A stretch of DNA of 64,000 bases from Hyphomicrobium facile (GTDB taxonomy: Bacteria > Pseudomonadota > Alphaproteobacteria > Rhizobiales > Hyphomicrobiaceae). The DNA is taken from positions 372,001-436,000 of the forward strand of contig NZ_FPCH01000002.1 in NCBI RefSeq assembly GCF_900116175.1, read 5' to 3'. The translations under genes and the position numbers were made by a program. Under the pieces are notes generated by a model. The model had not been told where the DNA came from. It made no database searches and saw nothing but the letters and a program-made list of their open reading frames with translations. How positions within the stretch are numbered: position 1 is the stretch's first letter; every line of letters starts with the position of its first letter. This document shows, piece by piece, positions 58,059 to 64,000 of the stretch.

Positions 58059-58403
58059 TCAGTCTGCAGGGTGCGAAGGCATGTGGTCCTTGCCCGCGTC
58101 CTTGTCACGGTGCAGGGCTGCTTTTACCAGCAGCATCAGGGTGATCGGAGTCGTGACCGTCACAAAGATCATGATCAGGACCTCGTGGAAGACCGGCCGC
58201 GACTGCAGCACTGAGAAATAAATGATCGAGGCGATCAGGACGCATCCGATCCCGAGCGTCGTCCCGATGGTCGGCGCGTGCACGCGCGCATAGAAGCTCT
58301 TGAAGCGCAGAAGGCCGATGGTCCCGATCAGCGTTAGGATCGAGCCAAGAAGCACGAGAATGGCGGTCAGTACTGCGACCCAATCGGGCAATCCGGGCGT
58401 CAT
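58059..58403 (-). CDS. mrpG: Na+/H+ antiporter subunit G
   Basis: MrpG is a small subunit of the multi-subunit Mrp (Pha/Mnh) cation/proton antiporter. The 114-residue protein has three helices with the family motif GLLRFKSFYARVHAPTIGTTLG. Its ATG overlaps the mrpF stop by four bases. It is the last gene of the operon. Confidence 0.93.
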   Translation of the reverse strand: MTPGLPDWVAVLTAILVLLGSILTLIGTIGLLRFKSFYARVHAPTIGTTLGIGCVLIASIIYFSVLQSRPVFHEVLIMIFVTVTTPITLMLLVKAALHRDKDAGKDHMPSHPAD

Positions 58404-58684
58404 TCGATCGTCTCCCCGCGCATGAGGAACTTGGCCAACGCGGACGTACCGACAAATCCGAGCAGTGCGATCACCAGTGCGGCCTCGAAGTAGACGGTAT
58501 CTCCGGTCTGGATACCGAAGGTCAAAATGAGACCCATCCCGGCGACATAGAATGCGTCGAGTGCCAGTACGCGGTTTTGCGCACTGGGTCCCCGCAGCAT
58601 CCGAATGACTGAAAAGGCCATGGCCATCACGAAGAGCAACTCAGCGAGCGCGAGCGACCACAGCAGAAACGTCTGTGCGTTCAT
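58400..58684 (-). CDS. mrpF: Na+/H+ antiporter subunit F
   Basis: The 94-residue protein has three helices and the motif GPSAQNRVLALDAFYVAGMG of MrpF. The start at 58684 overlaps the mrpE stop (ATGA); the frame is open further upstream without family similarity. Confidence 0.92.
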   Translation of the reverse strand: MNAQTFLLWSLALAELLFVMAMAFSVIRMLRGPSAQNRVLALDAFYVAGMGLILTFGIQTGDTVYFEAALVIALLGFVGTSALAKFLMRGETIE

Positions 58685-59166
58685 TCGAAAATCTCCATGA
58701 GAGCTCGTTCGTAGCGTGTTTTGATGAGCTGGACCCATGTCGTCTCGTCGATCAGGTCGAGAACATGGATCAGGAGCAATCCCTTCGCGCTGTCGAAGCT
58801 GACCCACACTGTACCCGGCGTCGATGTGATGATGCACGCAAGGGTCGCTAAGGCGTAGTGATCGCGGAGCTCGAGAGGGATCGTCACAAATCCGGACTTT
58901 GCCGGCGGGGTCGGAGCAAGGATGATGCGGGTAACGGCGATGTTGGACCGCACGATATCCAATAGAACTACGAAGGCGAGCCGGACGATCGCAAATGGTT
59001 TTCGAACGCGCGTTCTCGGCATCTCGAGCGTCGAAATCGCGAGCCCGCCCGCAACGGCGATGACACCGCCGAGAAGAACGTGTCCTGGCGATAGTGACTG
59101 GTTAAGCAACAGCCAGAGACCAAGCAGGAACACTGAGAGGACTGGGTGGGGAACCAGGGCCGTCAT
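58681..59166 (-). CDS. mrpE: Na+/H+ antiporter subunit E
   Basis: The 161-residue protein has two N-terminal helices and the MrpE features VLDIVRSNIAVTRIILAP and LACIITSTPGTVWVSFDSAK. It overlaps mrpD upstream and mrpF downstream by four bases each. Confidence 0.93.
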   Translation of the reverse strand: MTALVPHPVLSVFLLGLWLLLNQSLSPGHVLLGGVIAVAGGLAISTLEMPRTRVRKPFAIVRLAFVVLLDIVRSNIAVTRIILAPTPPAKSGFVTIPLELRDHYALATLACIITSTPGTVWVSFDSAKGLLLIHVLDLIDETTWVQLIKTRYERALMEIFE

Positions 59167-60785
59167 GGGCTGCCCTCCAGTGGCCGTTCGACCCGCGGCG
59201 CAGATAGAACTCCTTTTATATAGGTCTCCGGCGCGTGAAGATCATGCGCTGTGGCCTGCATGAAGCGCGCCGCGGGTTCAGCCTTGATCGTGAGGACAAC
59301 GCAGAGCGCTAACAAGCCGACGATGGGCAATACCTCCAGAAAGCGGACGGTCGGCACATTGCTTTCGACGGGGACCCAGAACACCCGAATGCCGGCGCGC
59401 ATCAATGCGAACAACACCGCGAGGCCCGACACCAGCAAGAGAGCCATCAGAACCCATGGCGTGGCGTCCGCGCTCAGATCGGGCAGCTGAAAGAGCGCGG
59501 TTAGCATGAGGAACTTTGCGATGAATCCCGATAGCGGGGGAAGTCCAGCCAGCAGCAGCGCACAGATGGCGAACCCGATGCCGAGGATGGCCATCGTGGC
59601 CGGGAACGCGATGCCGACCGGTTCGATCTCGTTTTCCTCACCGTCACCGAATGCTTCCAACGTCACGGCGATCAAATCAGCGCCTGCAATCCTGCCGCGC
59701 TCGATCACCTCGATCAGCAGAAAGAAGGCGGCAAGCGCGAGCGTCGAGATGACGAGATAGAACAAGGCGCCGCCGGTCACGCCCGCGTTGCCGACAGTGA
59801 TAACGGCGAGCAAAGTCCCAGACGATACCAGCACGCTGTACGAAGCGAGACGCGCGAGATCCTGAGATGCAAGAAGGCCGACCGAGCCGAATATCACGGT
59901 CGCGATACCGCCGATCAGGAGCCATTCATGGCCGAAGGCAGCGGATGCCCCGGCTCCCGCGCCGAACAGCAAGAGCCACAGCCGCAGAATCGCATAGATG
60001 CCGACCTTCGTCATGATTGCGAACATGGCCGCCACTGGCGGCGCCACGACGGAGTAGGTCGCGGGCAACCAGAAGCAGAGCGGCCACATCCCCGCCTTGA
60101 TGAGAAACGCAACGCCAAGAATAGCGGCTCCGGCCTCGAGCAACATTCGCTCGCTCTCGGGCACAGCCGGGATGCGGGCCGCAAGGTCCGCCATGTTGAG
60201 CGTGCCTGTCGCACCGTAAATCAGACTGACGCCGATCAGGAACAGCGAAGAGGCCGCGAGGTTGATTGCGATGTAGTGCAAGCCAGCCTTCACCCTCAAC
60301 ACCCCGGAACCGTGAAGCGCAAGGCCGTAAGAGGCTGCGAGGAGCACCTCGAAGAAGACAAACAGGTTGAACAAATCGCCGGTGAGGAACACGCCGTTCA
60401 AGCCCGCCAGCATGAACTGCACAAGAGCATGGAAATAGGATCCCGCACTGTGCCAGCGAGCGATCGAGAACATGAGCCCGGCAAGCACAACCACGCCGGT
60501 TAACGCCAGCATGAGCGCGGAAAGCCGGTCCACGACGAGGACGATCCCGAAAGGCGCTGGCCAATTGCCCAGCTGATAGACGCTTACCGCGCTTCCCCCG
60601 TCGGGTGCCTGCGCATCGGCGATGCCGAGCAGGGTGAACGCAATGGCGATTGTGCCCAGGGTCGAAATGAGTGCGATGGCGGCCTTGAGGGTCCGCATGC
60701 GCTCCGGCAGCGGCACCATCAGTGCCGCCGTTACAAGCGGTAGCAGGATGGGGGCGATAACAAGATGCTCGACAGTGACGCTCAC
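59163..60785 (-). CDS. mrpD: Na+/H+ antiporter subunit D
   Basis: MrpD is related to the NuoM/NuoN proton channels of complex I. The 540-residue protein has 13 or more helices with FVFFEVLLAASYGLALHGSG (a key Glu in helix 5) and HYIAINLAASSLFLIG, and IKAGMWPLCFWLPATYSVVA with a Lys. A polar stretch (EAFGDGEENEIEPVG) interrupts the C-terminal half. It starts at GTG, overlapping mrpC by four bases. Confidence 0.94.
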   Translation of the reverse strand: MSVTVEHLVIAPILLPLVTAALMVPLPERMRTLKAAIALISTLGTIAIAFTLLGIADAQAPDGGSAVSVYQLGNWPAPFGIVLVVDRLSALMLALTGVVVLAGLMFSIARWHSAGSYFHALVQFMLAGLNGVFLTGDLFNLFVFFEVLLAASYGLALHGSGVLRVKAGLHYIAINLAASSLFLIGVSLIYGATGTLNMADLAARIPAVPESERMLLEAGAAILGVAFLIKAGMWPLCFWLPATYSVVAPPVAAMFAIMTKVGIYAILRLWLLLFGAGAGASAAFGHEWLLIGGIATVIFGSVGLLASQDLARLASYSVLVSSGTLLAVITVGNAGVTGGALFYLVISTLALAAFFLLIEVIERGRIAGADLIAVTLEAFGDGEENEIEPVGIAFPATMAILGIGFAICALLLAGLPPLSGFIAKFLMLTALFQLPDLSADATPWVLMALLLVSGLAVLFALMRAGIRVFWVPVESNVPTVRFLEVLPIVGLLALCVVLTIKAEPAARFMQATAHDLHAPETYIKGVLSAPRVERPLEGSP

Positions 60786-61126
60786 GTGCCTGACCTCCGC
60801 CCATCGACGTGATCGGTACGTGTCAAGCCACGCGCTGCGAGAAGAACGACGAGAAAAAGGGCCGTCATCGCAAAGGTGATTACGATAGCTGTCAACACCA
60901 GCGCCTGCGGCACCGGATCAGCATAGTGCGCAAGGTCGGCGGGTACGCCCGGTTTGAGGAGAGGTGGCGCGGCGGACTGAACGCGGCCCATCGAAAAAAT
61001 GAAAAGGTTGACCGCATACGATAGCAACGACAGTCCGATAAGAACCTGATAGGTGCGCGACCGCAGCAGCAGCCAGATGCCGGAACTCGTCAATGCGCCG
61101 ATGCTGAGCGCGAGAATGATCTCCAT
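60782..61126 (-). CDS. mrpC: Na+/H+ antiporter subunit C
   Basis: MrpC resembles NuoK. The 114-residue protein has three helices with YQVLIGLSLLSYAVNLFIFS and DPVPQALVLTAIVITFAMTA. Its ATG shares one base with the stop of the upstream mrpA/B gene. Confidence 0.94.
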   Translation of the reverse strand: MEIILALSIGALTSSGIWLLLRSRTYQVLIGLSLLSYAVNLFIFSMGRVQSAAPPLLKPGVPADLAHYADPVPQALVLTAIVITFAMTALFLVVLLAARGLTRTDHVDGRRSGT

Positions 61127-64000
61127 TATCCGACTCCGTCTGCTACGGCCGACGGCATGCTTGGCTTGCGATGCGTGCGGATCGTTTGATGCGCCAGCGC
61201 GATCAGGATTAGGACCGTGGCGCCCAGCACGATCGCCAGGACGCCAAAATCGAAAAAGAGCGTGCTCGAGATGTGGACGTCTCCGATGATCGGCAGATGC
61301 GCAATGAACATGTGCGACGTCAGGAAGGGGTAGCCGACGAGCCAAGCGGCAATGCCCGTCGCAAACGCAAATGCGAACCCGAGGGCCATCCAGCGCAGCG
61401 GGTAGACCCGGATCCGATGTTCCACCCAAACAGTGCCCATTGCCATGTACTGGAGAATAATGGCGATCGCCATCGAGAGCCCGGCGACGAATCCGCCGCC
61501 CGGGAAGTCGTGGCCGCGCAGGAACAGGTAGATGGCGAAGGTACCGATAACCGGAAACAGAAGACGCATGATGACGGACGGGACCAGCAAATAGTCGGCA
61601 AAGGTCTCGCCGGGCTGCCGGTCGGGATGGTCGACGTCAAAGGCTTCCTGCACGCGCTTCCGCTCAGGAACAGACAAACTCTCAGGGGCCGGCCGGAAGC
61701 GGCGCAGAAGTGCGAAGACAGAGAGCGCCACAATGCAAAGCACCGAAACTTCACCGAGCGTGTCGAACCCTCGGAAGTCGACCAGGATCACATTGACGAC
61801 GTTGCGGCCACCACCCTCCGTGTAGGAGCGTTCCAGGAAATGATCTGCGATGCCATCGGGCAGGACCTGCCGCGTCAGGACCGCGAACGAAACCGCCGCG
61901 AGCCCCGCGCCCGCAGCCAGCGCGATCGAGAGATCGACGTAGCGTCTCATCAATGTCGACGAGTCGGCCTGCCGCAATCCCTCGTCAAGCCGTTTGGGAA
62001 GCCAGCGCAAGCCGAGAAGGATGAGCACCATCGTCACGACTTCGACCAGCAGCTGTGTGAGGGCGAGATCTGGCGCGGACAAGTAAATGAAGGTGATGCA
62101 GGTAGCGAGCCCTGCTCCACCCATTAAAATGAGCGCCGCCAGCCGGTGAAACTTCGCCTGCTGCGCCGTCGCCAAAGCGCAAACGATGCCAATGATCCAG
62201 ACGAGTGCGAACGCGGGGTCGATGGGCGTGAGCTCCATGGTCTCCGGCAGAAGCTTGTGGCCCACTAGCGGCAAAAACCCGGCGACAAGCGCGACGCAGA
62301 CCAGAATTCGCAACTGCGTTTGTAGCCTCTGTGTACCCAGCAAGCCCAATATGCGTCGTGCCCAGGCGCTGACCGTGTCGCCCACCGACAGCCGGCTCTT
62401 TGCCAAAACGAACAGGGGGCCGGTATCGAGGTTATAAACGCGGAGCACCGCGTAGGTCGCGACGCCGCCCGCGAGGGCGATGATGCTCATAAGAAACGGC
62501 AGCGTGAAGCCGTGCCAAACCGCGAGATCGAACACAGGCGCATTGGGCCCCAGGACCGAGGCGACGGCGATATTCAGGAACGGCCCGATGGTCAAGTTCG
62601 GTACGATGCCGACCACCAGACACACGACGACGAGAAGTTCGATGGGGAAGCGCATCCAGTGCGGCGGCTCTTTTGGCGTCCGAGGCAACGTGGCCGGCGG
62701 ACCGAAGAATACGTCCCGGATAAACCGTAAGGAGTAGGCAACGCTGAACATGGCTGCCAGGGTCGCGACGTAGGGCAGAGCGTCGTCAAGCAACGACCCG
62801 TTGTGCGTCGCGATGGTCTCCGCAAAGAACATCTCCTTGGATAGAAACCCGTTGAGCAGCGGCACGCCCGCCATCGCCGCAGCGGCGACCATCGCCAACG
62901 TCGCCGTCACCGGCAAGAAGCGGTAAAGCCCGCTGAGCCGTCTGATGTCCCGCGTGCCGGTCTCGTGATCTATGATGCCGACCCCCATGAACAGCGACGC
63001 CTTGAACGTCGCATGGTTCAGCATGTGGAAGATGGCTGCCACCGTTGCGAGCGGCGAATCCAAGCCGAGAAGCAGCGTGATCAACCCCAGATGGCTGAGG
63101 GTGGAGTACGCCAGGACACTCTTGAGGTCGTTCTGGAACATGGCAAGGAACGCACCCATGACGAACGTCACGAGACCTGCCGAGCCTACGATGTAGAGCC
63201 AATAGTCGGTGCCGCCGAGCACCGGCCACAACCTTGCCAGCAGGAACACTCCCGCCTTCACCATTGTTGCCGAATGCAGGTACGCCGACACCGGCGTCGG
63301 CGCGGCCATGGCGCGCGGAAGCCAGAAGTGGAACGGAAACTGTGCGCTTTTTGTCAGCGCGCCGATGAGGATAAGAACCAGCGCGGGGAGATAGAGCGCG
63401 TGACCACGGATGACATCTCCGGCCGCGAGAACACGGTCGAGATCGTAGCTTCCAGCGATATGACCGAGCACGATAACGCCGGCGAACAGACATAGGCCGC
63501 CAGAGGCGGTAACTGTCAGTGCTATACGCGCGCCGGCCCGCGCGCTGGCGTCGTGATGCCAATAGCCGATCAGCAGGAATGAGAAAAAGCTCGTCAGCTC
63601 CCAAAAGAACACCAGCTGGATCAGGTTGCCCGAGAGCGCGATGCCGAGCATCGACCCCATGAAGGCGAGCAGAAACGCGAAGAAGCGCGGAACGGGATCC
63701 TCAGGCGACATGTAATACCGCGCATAGAGGAACACGAGGAACCCCACGCCGGTAATGAGAAGCGCGAAAATCCAGGCAAACCCGTCGACCCGCAGCACGA
63801 AGGAAAGCCCCGCTGACGGTATCCATTCGAACTCGGAACGGACAATCTGCTCATCCGCCATTGCGGGGTAGAGGAGCGACAGGGAGACCAGTACGCAAAG
63901 TGCGGTCCCGCAGGCCAACCACGCTTCCGCATTGCGCGCGTTTGTGGGGAGTAACGACGCGACGAGACTGCCGACGAACGGAAGTGCTATCGTCGCGAGT
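61126..64000 (-). CDS. mrpA: Fused Na+/H+ antiporter subunits A and B, N-terminus beyond the window
   Basis: The gene is cut by the right edge: the frame stays open past a TTG at 63918 to the end (reading ALPFVGSLVASLLPT), so about 957 residues are visible and the true start is outside. The N-terminal two thirds are MrpA, related to NuoL, with FFWELTSFFSFLLIGYWH and TKSAQFPFHFWLPRAMAAPT. The C-terminal 140 residues are a MrpB domain (PVIGTFAIYLFLRGHDFPGG). This AB fusion, as in rhizobial phaAB, replaces a separate mrpB. Mrp expels Na+ or K+ in exchange for protons. Confidence 0.94.
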   Translation of the reverse strand, partial: LATIALPFVGSLVASLLPTNARNAEAWLACGTALCVLVSLSLLYPAMADEQIVRSEFEWIPSAGLSFVLRVDGFAWIFALLITGVGFLVFLYARYYMSPEDPVPRFFAFLLAFMGSMLGIALSGNLIQLVFFWELTSFFSFLLIGYWHHDASARAGARIALTVTASGGLCLFAGVIVLGHIAGSYDLDRVLAAGDVIRGHALYLPALVLILIGALTKSAQFPFHFWLPRAMAAPTPVSAYLHSATMVKAGVFLLARLWPVLGGTDYWLYIVGSAGLVTFVMGAFLAMFQNDLKSVLAYSTLSHLGLITLLLGLDSPLATVAAIFHMLNHATFKASLFMGVGIIDHETGTRDIRRLSGLYRFLPVTATLAMVAAAAMAGVPLLNGFLSKEMFFAETIATHNGSLLDDALPYVATLAAMFSVAYSLRFIRDVFFGPPATLPRTPKEPPHWMRFPIELLVVVCLVVGIVPNLTIGPFLNIAVASVLGPNAPVFDLAVWHGFTLPFLMSIIALAGGVATYAVLRVYNLDTGPLFVLAKSRLSVGDTVSAWARRILGLLGTQRLQTQLRILVCVALVAGFLPLVGHKLLPETMELTPIDPAFALVWIIGIVCALATAQQAKFHRLAALILMGGAGLATCITFIYLSAPDLALTQLLVEVVTMVLILLGLRWLPKRLDEGLRQADSSTLMRRYVDLSIALAAGAGLAAVSFAVLTRQVLPDGIADHFLERSYTEGGGRNVVNVILVDFRGFDTLGEVSVLCIVALSVFALLRRFRPAPESLSVPERKRVQEAFDVDHPDRQPGETFADYLLVPSVIMRLLFPVIGTFAIYLFLRGHDFPGGGFVAGLSMAIAIILQYMAMGTVWVEHRIRVYPLRWMALGFAFAFATGIAAWLVGYPFLTSHMFIAHLPIIGDVHISSTLFFDFGVLAIVLGATVLILIALAHQTIRTHRKPSMPSAVADGVG

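Overview
The window is a chromosomal segment of an alphaproteobacterium of the order Hyphomicrobiales, with a gene content and order closest to what I know from Hyphomicrobium and its relatives. The support is an even GC-rich composition and several alphaproteobacterial gene arrangements: DUF177-plsX-fabH-ihfA-merR, yajC-secD-secF next to an Mth938 protein, tatABC-serS-surE-LysM/M23, argS-SPOR-nagZ-scpA-scpB, PopZ (DUF2497) genes beside valS, and a fused Mrp A/B antiporter subunit. The genus is an inference; no rRNA gene is present. Almost the whole window is core genome. I see no prophage, transposase, CRISPR array or obvious genomic island.

Layout. 1-1545: the tail of an APC amino-acid permease and an exported protein of unknown function. 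1574-6766 (minus): a lipid-precursor block with a phosphopantetheinyl transferase, a MerR regulator, IHF alpha, FabH, PlsX, a DUF177 protein and a cytochrome bc1 assembly chaperone. 6907-12484: BamE lipoprotein, a small soluble protein, the membrane pyrophosphatase HppA, a His/Trp/Gly/Tyr-rich exported protein, a DUF937 protein and a small exported protein. 12690-17086: RidA, a DUF2157/GDYXXLXY membrane pair, the Mn/Fe transporter MntH behind a perfect palindromic operator, and a lipoprotein with a possible Cys-His-Asp triad. 17209-25441: TrmFO, a large secreted SGNH hydrolase, two homologues of mitochondrial complex I assembly factors (NDUFAF6-like and NDUFAF3-like), then SecF, SecD and YajC. 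25670-40885: a DUF815 ATPase on the plus strand, then a long minus-strand run of envelope, division and translation genes (LysM/M23 factor, SurE, SerS, a 49-residue exported peptide, TatC, TatB, TatA, ScpB, ScpA, NagZ, SPOR protein, ArgS, dGTPase). 40995-47310: ErpA-type Fe-S carrier, exonuclease III, a Sel1-repeat protein, IlvD, an M48 peptidase and a DUF2939 protein. 47366-55839: repeat elements, ValS, two PopZ-like proteins, a TolC-family outer membrane protein and a degenerate isoaspartyl methyltransferase. 56094-57691: tRNA-Cys, a membrane gene pair and tRNA-Asn. 58059-64000: an overlapping mrp(AB)CDEFG operon that runs off the right edge.

How the genes fit together. The dominant theme is the cell envelope: protein export (SecDF-YajC, TatABC), outer membrane assembly (BamE, TolC), septal wall remodelling and recycling (LysM/M23 factor, SPOR protein, NagZ), chromosome and pole organisation (ScpAB, two PopZ-like proteins) and ion energetics (HppA, Mrp, MntH). 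A second theme is respiratory-complex assembly: a bc1 chaperone, two complex I assembly-factor homologues and an Fe-S carrier all lie within 35 kb. The most promising leads are the NDUFAF6/NDUFAF3-like pair beside secDF, the duplicated PopZ genes, the lipoprotein with a transglutaminase-like signature, the palindromic operator at mntH and a small family of palindromic repeats.
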